The translations under genes were made by a program, and so were the position numbers. From positions 33,618-97,617 of the forward strand of contig JAJRWB010000012.1 in the NCBI GenBank assembly GCA_024276995.1: a stretch of 64,000 nt of DNA. Direction: 5' to 3'. Of this stretch, positions 17,585 to 26,400 are shown piece by piece. This DNA is from Candidatus Eiseniibacteriota bacterium. GTDB lineage: Bacteria > Orphanbacterota > Orphanbacteria > Orphanbacterales > Orphanbacteraceae. A model generated the notes under the pieces. It was not told the DNA's origin, did no database searches, and saw only the letters and a program-made list of their open reading frames with translations. The stretch's first letter is position 1. The number at the start of each line of letters is the position of its first letter.

Positions 17585-19096
17585 ATGCCAGGGAACCAGA
17601 CCGGACAGATCGAACCACCCGTTTTCGCCGCCATCGATCTGGGGTCGAACAGTTTTCACATGGTGATCGCCCGGCTCGACGGGAGAGATCTTTTTGTGAT
17701 CGACAGGCTTCGCGAACCGGTGCGCCTCGCCGATGGCCTCGACGCCGGAGGGAACCTGGGTTCGGCGGCGGTTCGCCGGGCGATACTCTGTCTCGAACGG
17801 TTCGGCCAGCGGACCGCCGGCATATCGCCCGGGCGGCTTCGCGCCGTGGGAACGAACGCCTTGAGGCGGGCGGAAAGCCTGACCGCCTTCCGCCGTCGCG
17901 CCGTGGAGGCGCTCGGCCATGATGTCGAAGTGATTTCGGGCCACGAAGAAGCGCGCCTGATCTACCAGGGTGTGGCGCATACCCATTCGTACGACGGGAG
18001 GAAACGGCTCGTGGTCGACATCGGCGGCGGGAGCACGGAGCTGATTGTCGGCCGCGCCTTTGAAGTGCTTCGCGCCGACAGTCGGGGCATGGGATGTGTC
18101 GACTTTACGAGGAAGTTCTTTCCCGGGGGATCGCTGGCGAGGGAGAACTTCGCCGCAGCCGCCCTGGCGGCGGCGCTCAAGATGCGTCCCGACAGGAAGG
18201 AGATCCGGAGTGTCGGATGGGAGGCGGTGGTGGGATCTTCGGGCACGATCAACGCGGTGTCGTCGGTGCTCGCGTCGAGCGGCTACAGCGATGGACGGAT
18301 CACCCTCGCGGGTATCGAGTGGCTCGTCGAGGAACTGGTCCGCGCCGGCACCGCCGGCGCGATCGACCTTCCCGGGTTGAGCGAGGAGAGAAAGCCGGTG
18401 TTCGCCGCCGGCGTGGCGATCCTCTCGGCCGTCTTCCGGTCGCTCCGCTTCGATTCGATGAGCGTCTCGTCCGGGGCGCTTCGCGAAGGCGTGCTTTACG
18501 ATCTCGTTGGCCGGTCCCGCCGTGACGATGTGCGAAGCCGGACGATCCGGCGGCTGATGCGACAGTACAATGTCGACGGAGAACAGGCTGTTCGCGTGGA
18601 GAAAGCGGCGAGGTTGCTCCTCAAGAAAGCGGCGCCCCGGTGGGCGACCGACGAGCCGCGCGCGGGAACACTTCTCACCCGGGCCGCCTCGCTCCACGAA
18701 ATCGGGCTCGCCGTCTCCCACTCGGAGTACAACCGGCACAGCGAGTATCTTCTGGTCCACTCCGACATGCCCGGTTTTTCCCGGGACGAGCAGGCGCTTC
18801 TCGCGATCCTCGTCAGGAGCCACCGCAAGAGGCTCGTCCCCGGCATGTTCGAAGGATTCACCGGCGCCGCGAGAGAGGAGGTGATCCGGCTGTGCATCCT
18901 CTTTCGGCTCGCCGTTCTTCTTCACAGGAGCCGCCAGGGCGAAGAGCCGCCCCCGGTGGATGTACGCGCCGAAGACCGCTCGCTCGCCGTTTCCTTCCGC
19001 GGAGGATGGCTCGACGGACACCCCCTCACACGGGCGGATCTGGAAAAGGAATCGGCCCGTCTGAAGGCGATCGGCTATCGCCTCGATCTCGCCTGA
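17585..19096 (+). CDS. ppx: Exopolyphosphatase / guanosine pentaphosphate phosphatase (Ppx/GppA)
   Basis: 503 aa. The ASKHA-fold motifs are present: AIDLGSNSFHMVIA at residues 15-28, RAVGTNALRRAE near 95, and VDIGGGSTELIVG near 145, which binds the phosphate chain. The C-terminal part has an HD-like helical domain (ASLHEIGLAVSHSEYNRHSEYLL), as in full-length Ppx. It hydrolyses terminal phosphate from polyphosphate, and possibly pppGpp. It is encoded opposite to, and ends 36 bases from, the polyphosphate kinase gene ppk2, so the two oppose each other in polyphosphate turnover. Confidence 0.88.
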   Translation: MPGNQTGQIEPPVFAAIDLGSNSFHMVIARLDGRDLFVIDRLREPVRLADGLDAGGNLGSAAVRRAILCLERFGQRTAGISPGRLRAVGTNALRRAESLTAFRRRAVEALGHDVEVISGHEEARLIYQGVAHTHSYDGRKRLVVDIGGGSTELIVGRAFEVLRADSRGMGCVDFTRKFFPGGSLARENFAAAALAAALKMRPDRKEIRSVGWEAVVGSSGTINAVSSVLASSGYSDGRITLAGIEWLVEELVRAGTAGAIDLPGLSEERKPVFAAGVAILSAVFRSLRFDSMSVSSGALREGVLYDLVGRSRRDDVRSRTIRRLMRQYNVDGEQAVRVEKAARLLLKKAAPRWATDEPRAGTLLTRAASLHEIGLAVSHSEYNRHSEYLLVHSDMPGFSRDEQALLAILVRSHRKRLVPGMFEGFTGAAREEVIRLCILFRLAVLLHRSRQGEEPPPVDVRAEDRSLAVSFRGGWLDGHPLTRADLEKESARLKAIGYRLDLA

Positions 19097-19112
19097 TCCG
19101 CTCCCGGCGATG

Positions 19113-19127
19113 CCGCTCTTCCAGCGG
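19113..19127. terminator. Possible bidirectional stem-loop between ppx and ppk2
   Basis: CCGCT-CTTCC-AGCGG forms a 5-bp stem in the 36-base gap of these convergent genes. No T-tract follows on either side, so it is a weak candidate. Confidence 0.25.
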
Positions 19128-19132
19128 GCGGG

Positions 19133-19942
19133 TCAATAGATTTCCGGTATGAACGTCTGATCGGTGATCGGGGGACGGATATACCCTTTCCCCTTCTTGC
19201 GGGGACGCAGATCGAAGGGGGGGGGCGTGAGATCTTCGTACGGGAAGAGGCTGAGAAGGTGGTGGATGCAGTTGAGCCTCGCCTTTCGTTTCACGTCGGC
19301 GTCCACCACGTACCACGGCGCCTGTTTGATATCGGTGTGGGAGAACATCACGTCCTTCGCCTTCGAGTACTCCACCCACTTGTCCCGCGATTCCATGTCC
19401 ATGGGACTCAGTTTCCAGCGCTTCACAGGATCGAGATTTCGCGCCTGGAACCGGCGCTCCTGCTCTTCGTCGCTGATGGAGAACCAGTACTTGATCAGCG
19501 TGATGCCGGAACGAACGAGCATCCTTTCGAACTGCGGGCACGAGCGGAGAAACTCGAGGTACTGCTCCTCCGTGGCGAACCCCATCACCCTCTCCACGCC
19601 CGCCCTGTTGTACCAGCTTCTGTCGAAGAGCACCATCTCGCCGCCCGCCGGAAGATGCTGCACGTAGCGCTGGAAGTACCACTGCGTCTTCTCGCGTTCC
19701 GTCGGGATGCCGAGCGCCACGACGCGGCAGATCCTCGGATTGAGACGCTGGGTGATCCGGGTGATCACCCCTCCCTTGCCGGCGGCGTCCCGACCCTCGA
19801 AGATCACCACCACCCTCTTGCCGCGCTGCTTGATCCATTCCTGAAGTTTTACCAGCTCGACCTGGAGCTTGCGCAGCTCCGCCTCGTAGACCTTGCCGGT
19901 GAGGCGCCTCTTCTCTTTTTCATTCTTGTGGCGGCCGGACAC
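19133..19942 (-). CDS. ppk2: Polyphosphate kinase 2 family protein (PPK2)
   Basis: 269 aa from the GTG at 19942, with GGGAGGG 8 bases upstream. The Walker A loop is GRDAAGKGG near residue 43; the PPK2 Walker B/lid signature is FDRSWYNRAGVERVMGF near 110; KYWFSISDEEQERRF follows. Length fits single-domain class I PPK2, which uses polyphosphate to phosphorylate nucleoside diphosphates. A long frame upstream of the GTG (to 21403) is antisense shadow over cstA. It lies 29 bases downstream of cstA on the same strand and convergent with ppx. Confidence 0.88.
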   Translation of the reverse strand: MSGRHKNEKEKRRLTGKVYEAELRKLQVELVKLQEWIKQRGKRVVVIFEGRDAAGKGGVITRITQRLNPRICRVVALGIPTEREKTQWYFQRYVQHLPAGGEMVLFDRSWYNRAGVERVMGFATEEQYLEFLRSCPQFERMLVRSGITLIKYWFSISDEEQERRFQARNLDPVKRWKLSPMDMESRDKWVEYSKAKDVMFSHTDIKQAPWYVVDADVKRKARLNCIHHLLSLFPYEDLTPPPFDLRPRKKGKGYIRPPITDQTFIPEIY

Positions 19943-19971
19943 GGTCTTTTCCCTCCCTCTCGCGAGTGATG

Positions 19972-21642
19972 TCAGCAGAGCGATACCGGTTCGTCGCCGA
20001 GACGCTTCGGTTCGACTTCCTCCCGCCGCGGCGGGGGACGACGGAAGGCGAGCGCCGCCTGGATGACGAGGACCAGGGCAAGCACGAAGAGCACCGCCGA
20101 TGTCATCCGGACCACGCCGGTGGCACTTTCGGAAAAGATCAGAATCACGAGCGCCCAGAGCGTCATGGCGATCATGAAGACCATCGGCACGAAGGTGAAG
20201 ATTACGGAGCGCCCTTTCTGTCTCAGCCAGAGGGTGATCACCAACAACGCGAGGCCGGCGAGGAGCTGGTTCGTCGCGCCGAACACCGGCCAGATGGCAC
20301 GCCAGGCGGGAACGACATTCCCCTGGGCATCGGTGAGGGTGACGAAAGCGAAAACCGCCGGGAGGGCGAGGGACGCCACGGTTCCGGCGATGCGCCCCCG
20401 GTTCCCCTCGAACCCGAAGATTTCCTGGAAGATGTAACGGGCGAGGCGCGTGCATGTGTCGAGCGTGGTGAGGAGGAACGTCGATACCGCCAGGAGCCCG
20501 AAGTGCCTGCCCGCTCCGGGAGGAAGCCCGAGCACCGAGAGGAACCGGCCCATGCCGTCGGCGAAGACGAGCGTCGGATGGATCCCGGCGAGACTCGTAC
20601 CGGGCGCGAGCACCATAACCGTGGCGAGGGCGATCACGGCGAGCACCCCCTCGATGAGCATCGACCCATACCCGATCGGTGTGGCGTCTCGTTCGCACCG
20701 GAGCTGTTTCGACGACGTACCGGAAGCGACGATCGAATGGAATCCGGAGCATGCGCCGCACGCCACGGTGATGAAGAGGATCGGGAAAAGGGGGCCGATC
20801 TTCGCGTGAAGCGACGTGAAGGCGGGATACTCCACGGGGAGTCCGCCCAGGAGAATGCCCGCGAATCCGCCCACGATGGAAGCGTAAAGGAGAAACGAGG
20901 AGAGGAAATCGCGGGGCTGGAGAAGCGCCCATACCGGTACGATCGACGCGAGCAGGCAATAGAGGAGGAGAACGATATCCCAGAACCGCTTCACCTCCCC
21001 GGCGACCGGCGGCGGAGAAAGGGGCATCTTCGGTCCCGCCCAGAGGGCGGCGGCGAGGAGGGGAATGAAGACGAGAGTGGTGCGGCCGAGGGGCGCCCCT
21101 CCTCGGTAGAGAAGGAGACCGAGAACGATGGCGAGGAGGATGAAGAGCATCGAGGAGGAGGCGACGCCGCCGTCGGCGGTGAACGTACCCGACGTGAGGT
21201 CGAGGAAGACGATAAGCACGTAGATCATGGCGAGCCATATGAAAAGGAGGAAGAGGATGTACCCGGTACGGGACATGTGAATGTTCACCAGTTCCGCCAC
21301 CGACCGTGCCTTGTGGCGGATCGACGCCACGAGGGAGCCGAAGTCGTGGACGCCGCCGATGAAGATCGAGCCGATCACCACCCAGATGATCGCCGGCAGC
21401 CATCCGAATGCGATGCCGGCGATGATCGGCCCCACGATCGGCCCGGCGCCGGCGATCGACGAGAAATGGTGGCCGAGAAGCAACGGCGTCTTCGTGGGCA
21501 CGTAGTCGACGCCGTCGTACATCGTTTCCGATGGAACCTTATTCCGGTTGTCGAGTTCGAACCTGCGACCGAGGAAGGCTCCATAGAAGCGGTAGGCGAT
21601 AATGAAACAGAGAAGACAGAATGTGAAAATCCCCGCGAGCAT
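19972..21642 (-). CDS. cstA: Carbon starvation protein CstA family (peptide/pyruvate transporter)
   Basis: 556 aa from the ATG at 21642, with GGGAG upstream. It is a multi-pass membrane protein with the CstA hallmarks: AYRFYGAFL early on, GVDYVPTKTPLLLGHHFSSIAGAGPIVGP written as two adjacent conserved blocks, then GSIFIGGVHDF and CGACSGFHSIVASGTSSKQL. CstA proteins take up peptides or pyruvate during carbon limitation. The gene is divergent from glgC, with 132 bases between the starts, and is followed by ppk2 on the same strand. This suggests a starvation/energy-storage theme, which is inferred from context. Confidence 0.88.
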   Translation of the reverse strand: MLAGIFTFCLLCFIIAYRFYGAFLGRRFELDNRNKVPSETMYDGVDYVPTKTPLLLGHHFSSIAGAGPIVGPIIAGIAFGWLPAIIWVVIGSIFIGGVHDFGSLVASIRHKARSVAELVNIHMSRTGYILFLLFIWLAMIYVLIVFLDLTSGTFTADGGVASSSMLFILLAIVLGLLLYRGGAPLGRTTLVFIPLLAAALWAGPKMPLSPPPVAGEVKRFWDIVLLLYCLLASIVPVWALLQPRDFLSSFLLYASIVGGFAGILLGGLPVEYPAFTSLHAKIGPLFPILFITVACGACSGFHSIVASGTSSKQLRCERDATPIGYGSMLIEGVLAVIALATVMVLAPGTSLAGIHPTLVFADGMGRFLSVLGLPPGAGRHFGLLAVSTFLLTTLDTCTRLARYIFQEIFGFEGNRGRIAGTVASLALPAVFAFVTLTDAQGNVVPAWRAIWPVFGATNQLLAGLALLVITLWLRQKGRSVIFTFVPMVFMIAMTLWALVILIFSESATGVVRMTSAVLFVLALVLVIQAALAFRRPPPRREEVEPKRLGDEPVSLC

Positions 21643-21720
21643 GGTACGGCTCTCCCGCCGGAAGCAAAAAGAACGACCGCGCGCCTTCAGGTAGAGGGAA
21701 TACCGGGAGGCGTTTTCCAG

Positions 21721-21726
21721 TATACT
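21721..21726 (+). promoter_or_regulatory. Candidate -10 element (TATACT) before glgC
   Basis: TATACT lies 49 bases before the glgC ATG in the cstA/glgC divergent gap. No clear -35 box is seen at 17 bases. Confidence 0.3.
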
Positions 21727-21774
21727 GGCGACAGCGGCGACGGTCAAAGGGGGAGATGCCGGGAGGGTTCGACG

Positions 21775-23061
21775 ATGGAAAACACGGAACGGATCATCGG
21801 CCGGGTGGCCACCGTCATTCTCGGCGGCGGGCGGGGGACGAGACTCTTCCCACTCACCCGGGAGCGCGCCAAGCCGGCGATCAGTTTCGGCGGCAAGTAC
21901 CGGCTCATCGATATCCCGATCTCGAACAGCATCAACTCGGGGATCCGGAAGATCTTCGTGCTCACCCAGTTCCTTTCCGCCGGACTGCACAGGCATATCA
22001 CGCGGACATACAGGCTCGACAGTTTCTCCGACGGTTTCGTCGAGATTCTCGCCGCCGAGCAGAGCCATACGCATCTCGAGTGGTTCCAGGGGACGGCCGA
22101 CGCGGTACGACAGAACCTCCGGTACCTCCTGCGGGGGAGCGCCGAGAACTTCATCATTCTCGCCGGGGACCAGCTCTACAGGATGAGTTTCCGGAATATG
22201 CTCGCCTCCCACCTCTATCACGACGCGGATGTCACCATCGCGGCGACGCTCATCCCGGAAGAGGACGTTACGAGGATGGGAATCCTGCGATGCGACCCCG
22301 ACGGCAGGGTGCTCGAGGCGGTGGAGAAACCGGACGACTCGGAGCGCATCGAAGAGCTGAGAATCCCCGAAGGGGTAAGGGTGCGGTACATGACGGGCAC
22401 CGACGGGCGGAATCACGTCGGCTCGATGGGTATCTACATCTTCCGGCGCCGGGCGCTCGTCGATCTCCTTTCCGACCTCGAGATACAGAGCTTCGCCCAC
22501 GATCTGCTCCCACGGGCGGTGGAAAAGTACAGAGTGTTCTCCCACCCCTTCGGCGACTACTGGGTCGACGTGGGAACGATCCGGAGCTACTTCGACGCCA
22601 ACCTCGATCTCACCGACCCGGTGCCGCGGTTCAACCTCTACCAGTGGCAGTACCCGATCTTCTCGCGGCACCGGAATCTCCCCGCCGCCCGGATCGTCGG
22701 GGGCGACCTGAGGCGGGTGATCGTCGGCGAGGGATCGATTGTCGAGGATGCGCGAATCGAACGGTCGATCGTGGGGCTGCGCTCGATGATCCGGTCGGGC
22801 GCGGTGTTGAAAAACGCGATCGTCCTGGGGAACGATCACATGCCCGGCGAGGAGGATGGGAAGCGGATCCCGGAGATCTGCGGGAGTGTGTATGTCGAAA
22901 ACGCGATTATCGACAAGAACGTAACCATCGGCGAGGGAAGTCGTATCGTCTCGTCCGGGGGAGCGGCCGAAAAGGACGAAGAGCTCTACTGCGTGCGGGA
23001 CGGGCTCGTGGTGGTGCCTCAGGGTGTGACGATCCCCCCGGGAACGACGATCGAAATCTAA
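21775..23061 (+). CDS. glgC: Glucose-1-phosphate adenylyltransferase (ADP-glucose pyrophosphorylase)
   Basis: 428 aa from the ATG at 21775, with GGGAGGG 7 bases upstream; the frame is open much further left (to 19966) only because of antisense shadow over cstA. It has the nucleotidyltransferase loop GGGRGTRLFPLTRERAKPA at residues 17-35, GTADAVRQN near 110, a VEKP lysine near 180 and the GlgC C-terminal left-handed beta-helix (SIVGLRSMIRSGAVLKNAIVLG region). It makes ADP-glucose for glycogen. It is followed 24 bases later by a TerB-DnaJ gene. Confidence 0.92.
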   Translation: MENTERIIGRVATVILGGGRGTRLFPLTRERAKPAISFGGKYRLIDIPISNSINSGIRKIFVLTQFLSAGLHRHITRTYRLDSFSDGFVEILAAEQSHTHLEWFQGTADAVRQNLRYLLRGSAENFIILAGDQLYRMSFRNMLASHLYHDADVTIAATLIPEEDVTRMGILRCDPDGRVLEAVEKPDDSERIEELRIPEGVRVRYMTGTDGRNHVGSMGIYIFRRRALVDLLSDLEIQSFAHDLLPRAVEKYRVFSHPFGDYWVDVGTIRSYFDANLDLTDPVPRFNLYQWQYPIFSRHRNLPAARIVGGDLRRVIVGEGSIVEDARIERSIVGLRSMIRSGAVLKNAIVLGNDHMPGEEDGKRIPEICGSVYVENAIIDKNVTIGEGSRIVSSGGAAEKDEELYCVRDGLVVVPQGVTIPPGTTIEI

Positions 23062-23085
23062 AGAAAAAAGGAGAGGGACACAGCC

Positions 23086-23829
23086 TTGGGATTCACGGGA
23101 TCACTTCTGGGCGGAGTTATCGGGTGGGCGGTCGCCGGGCCCCTCGGGGGGATCGTCGGCTCCCTCATCGGCGGCGGCGTGTCGTCGTCGATCGGTTCGC
23201 GGACGGAGGGAGCGCCCGGCGCGTCGCGCCCCCGGGCGGTTCGTCGCGGCGGCGAAGGCGCTTCGGCGGCGATCGCCCTCGTGGTGCTCATGGCGGCGGT
23301 GACCCGGGCGGACAAGAAGGTGAGCAAGGGGGAAGTTGCGTATGTAAAGGAGTTTCTCCTGCGATCTTTCGGCAGGGAGAACGCCGCCGACATGATGAAG
23401 GTGTACAAGGAAGCGCTCGACCGCGAACTCGATCTCGCGCCGATCTGCGAGCAGATGCGCGCCGCGCTGCCACGCGCCGCGCTAAGCCAGTTGATTCATA
23501 CACTCATCGGTCTCGTGCAGGCGGACAGCGAGGCGGCCGAATCCGAGATCCGCATGGTGCGGGAGATCGCCCGCCGGCTCGGTCTTCCCGACGAGGAGCT
23601 TTCCCGTATCGAGGCGATGTACTGGAACGACACCGACTCCGCCTACAAGGTGCTCGGCGCGACGTCGACCGACTCGATGACCGACATCAAGAAGAAGTAC
23701 AGGGAACTGGCCAAGAAGTACCATCCCGATAAGGTCTCCCATCTCGGCGAGGAGTTTCGGGAGCTGGCGAGAAAGAAGTTCGTTCAGATCCAAGAAGCGT
23801 ACGAGACGATCGAAAAGAGCCGCGCTTGA
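23086..23829 (+). CDS. TerB-like plus DnaJ-domain protein (DjlA-like)
   Basis: 247 aa; TTG start with GGAGAGG 9 bases upstream. N-terminal residues 1-35 are Gly-rich and hydrophobic (GGVIGWAVAGPLGGIVGSLIGGG), resembling a glycine-zipper membrane segment. Residues 60-165 form a TerB-like helical domain (VVLMAAVTRADKKVSKGE and QADSEAAESEI acidic loops). The C-terminus is a J-domain, YKVLGATSTDSMTDIKKKYR then KYHPDK, with the HPD tripeptide that stimulates Hsp70. This layout matches DjlA-type co-chaperones. It may be membrane-tethered. No DnaK is nearby. Confidence 0.82.
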   Translation: MGFTGSLLGGVIGWAVAGPLGGIVGSLIGGGVSSSIGSRTEGAPGASRPRAVRRGGEGASAAIALVVLMAAVTRADKKVSKGEVAYVKEFLLRSFGRENAADMMKVYKEALDRELDLAPICEQMRAALPRAALSQLIHTLIGLVQADSEAAESEIRMVREIARRLGLPDEELSRIEAMYWNDTDSAYKVLGATSTDSMTDIKKKYRELAKKYHPDKVSHLGEEFRELARKKFVQIQEAYETIEKSRA

Positions 23830-23868
23830 TTCTCCGCCCCGCCGCGCGACGGCGTGCGGACCGTCGCC

Positions 23869-25876
23869 TCAATCAACCGTTTGCCCCGCCGCGCGGGCAC
23901 GCGCCTCCAATCTCCGGATCATCTTCTCAGTTTCGTCCACGTCCATGCCGATCCGTTTCCCCCGGGAGTTCTCCCGGATCCAGGTAAGGTGGCGGATGGC
24001 GGCGGCATACGCTTCTTCGGCGCGGCGTGGTCTTCCCGCGGACATGGCGTCGTCGCCGGACCGCCGGTAGAGATCCACCAGGGTTTCATGCACCGGTCCT
24101 GCGCCGCGTTCTTCGATTCCCGACAGCAACGCTTTCTCGCACGGCGCGATCACTTCTTCCGGCGAAGCGCCGGAACGGTGGCGCAGCTCGGCGAGCCTGA
24201 GAAGAAGGGGCACCTTCGCCGGACCGGAGGCGACGAGCCGCTCGAGTGCTTCCAGGGCGGCGTCCGTTCCCTTCTCTCTCACCAGCCGGTCCGTCTCGGC
24301 AAGCCGATCTTTCCACGGTGCGCGCTCCGTGCGGGAATAGATAGTGATCGTGGGACGGAAGTAACCATAGTCGCTCGGGAGAAGTTTCCACGTAAACGGG
24401 ATCGGGCCGAAGCGGATCGGGCGCTCGAAGGTTAAGGTTTTCTTGTAAGACCCGCCCGGGCCGATCTGTTCGAGAAACCGGCTCCGGGCGATGCGGTCGC
24501 CGATCGAATAGTCGGGAATGGCGATTTCCACGTCCGCGATCATCAGTATTTCCGGGTCGTACGCGGCGAGCCGGACCGGTTCGAATCCGGTGACCACGGT
24601 GGGATGGATTTTCGTGTCGATCGGCGGCGTATAGTACGCCCTTCCGTTTCTCGGGCTCGGAACGGCGATCATCGCACCGGCGGGGACGTTGTCGCGGATC
24701 CACCGGGCCGCCTCGTCCCTTACGTCGGTGGTGGAGAAGATCGACGCAATGGTGATCGCGTGAAGGAGGGCGAATGCGCCCAGGAAGAGCACCGCGGCGA
24801 CAGCGACCTTTCGCCCGCACCGGACGAGGCGACCGAGGGCGAGTCCCCCGAATAGGGAGGCGAGCACCGACAGCGGCAAGAAGTGGCGATAGAAGAGCAA
24901 AGGGCTTACGACGAAAAGAACGGTGAAGGCCGCCGCCACGGCGAAGAGCACCCATTTCCCCTTCTCCTTACGTTCGGGCGAGGAGGAAGACACCGAAGGG
25001 AAAGAGAATCGCCAGTGGAAAACCGAGGGAGTTGACGATCATGGGAAGAAGCGTCCCCCCCCGGAAGAGGGGGGAGTAGTAGAAAAGGCCGCCGAGACCG
25101 GTGGGGCCGAGGAAGGAGCGGAGATCGACGATGGCGGGAAACCCGACAAGGAGTCCGGCGATGAAACAGGTCGCCGCGCTCCATCGTTTCCATGAGCGTC
25201 ACGATTCGGCGTCCGCGAGGATCGCGTAGAGCGGCGCCGCGATGACGACGATGGAGATATACTTCGTCGCCGTGGCGAGGCCGGCAAAACCCCATGCGAG
25301 GGCAAGTGCCGCCGTGCTTTTCCGCGAGGCGAACCGCAGGGCGAAGTAAACCGCCGCGAGAGACACCGTGCTCGCGGTAAGATCCACCGCGGCATAATGG
25401 CTCTGGATCACGTGGTTCGGATTGACGGCGAGGAGGAAAGCCGCGCCGTAGCCGGCGCCTCGCCCGAGAGACAATGCGATCAACCCGGCGAGGAGCACCG
25501 CCACGGCCCCCGCAAGGGCCGAAACGATCCTGCCGCGCAATGTCCACGCGGCATGCAGGGCGGCGGGGGCTTCCCGCCACTCATCGAAGGTGAGTCCGAA
25601 CGGCGCCGGAACCGTGGGATCGGCGGCGATCAACGCGCCGACAAGGCAATAGTAGAACGGCGGGTTGATCATCCAGCCCGGGTGGAGGTCGAGCCGCCGG
25701 GGCTCCATGGGGGAAAGGGCCGAGCTGACCTGCCTTTCGTCGGGGTGAAACGACCGCGCTCTGTCCGCGCCATGGAGCGCCCAGTCGATTCCCGCCAGGC
25801 GAAGGGAGAGAGCGAGGAGGAAGACGGCGACCCACGGAGCCGCGCGGCGGAAATGCCCCCTCCCGTCCCCTGTCAC
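23869..25876 (-). pseudogene. GT39/ArnT-like membrane glycosyltransferase, broken by an in-frame TGA and a frameshift
   Basis: The N-terminal part (GTG at 25876 in a GTGA overlap, GGAAGGAG upstream) has an ALSLRLAGIDWALHG opening, an HPDE motif and several membrane helices, as in PMT/ArnT-type (GT39/GT83) lipid-linked sugar transferases. Reading stops at a TGA (25199-25201) inside a hydrophilic loop. Yet the same frame goes on coding for membrane helices (ATCFIAGLLVGF, NSLGFPLAILFPFGVFLLART) until TAA at 24968-24970. The protein then resumes one frame over as KEKGKWVLFAVAAAFTVLFV and continues to the stop at 23869. One extra T at about 24969 would explain the shift. The C-terminus adds a soluble TPR-like region. 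It is either a decaying gene or two sequencing errors. Confidence 0.72.
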
Positions 25877-26400
25877 TCGCACTCCTTCCGAAAGGCGCAC
25901 GTCTCGCAGAACGAAGCCTCCCACGCCTCGTCGAAAACCGCTTCCACCGCCCGGATCGCCTTCCGGTCGGTGGTGATGAGGCCGAGCTCGAGATTACGCC
26001 GGCTCGCCCCCCGTGCGCCGAGGCCTGCACCGGTGAGATTCGCGCTTCCCGTGTAAAGAAACCGCCCGTCCACTGCGACGATCTTCATGTGCGATCGCCG
26101 GCAGAACATCATTTCGAATCTCTCGGAGCGCGCGAGGGTCGGCCGCGCCGCGAGCGATTCCCTGAACGGTCCCGATGGCCTGCCGCCGTGAAGGATCGAA
26201 ATCTTCACGTCCCGCTCGACGAGCTTTTCGAACTCCCCCACGATCGAGCGGTACCACCGCCGCTTTCGCACGTAAATATCCTTCACGTTCGCCGTGGCGA
26301 TCTTGACGTATTCCTTCGCCTTCAAGATCCCGTCCCGGAAGACGACGGTGTGGTGTTCCTCGTGGCGGACAATGCGGAAAGGGCTGACCGGGTCGCTCAG
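25873..26400 (-). CDS. Phospholipase D-like (HKD motif) protein
   Basis: 175 aa. A single PLD-type motif is present: HMKIVAVDGRFLYTGSANLTG, in which H, K, D and the GSAN segment match the HxK(x)4D...GS(A)N family pattern. This suggests a nuclease/phosphodiesterase that works as a dimer. The C-terminus holds three cysteines (CETCAFRKEC). The only start with a good ribosome site is CTG at 26400: AGGAGG sits 6 bases upstream and CTG overlaps the upstream TGA (CTGA). An ATT 8 codons later is the main alternative. It is in an operon with the phosphatase gene and the broken glycosyltransferase. Confidence 0.7.
   Translation of the reverse strand: MSDPVSPFRIVRHEEHHTVVFRDGILKAKEYVKIATANVKDIYVRKRRWYRSIVGEFEKLVERDVKISILHGGRPSGPFRESLAARPTLARSERFEMMFCRRSHMKIVAVDGRFLYTGSANLTGAGLGARGASRRNLELGLITTDRKAIRAVEAVFDEAWEASFCETCAFRKECE

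Noticed and set aside
19966..21774. Long frame upstream of glgC and the 756-codon frame upstream of ppk2
   Set aside because: Both run antisense to or over cstA and are products of high GC, not genes.
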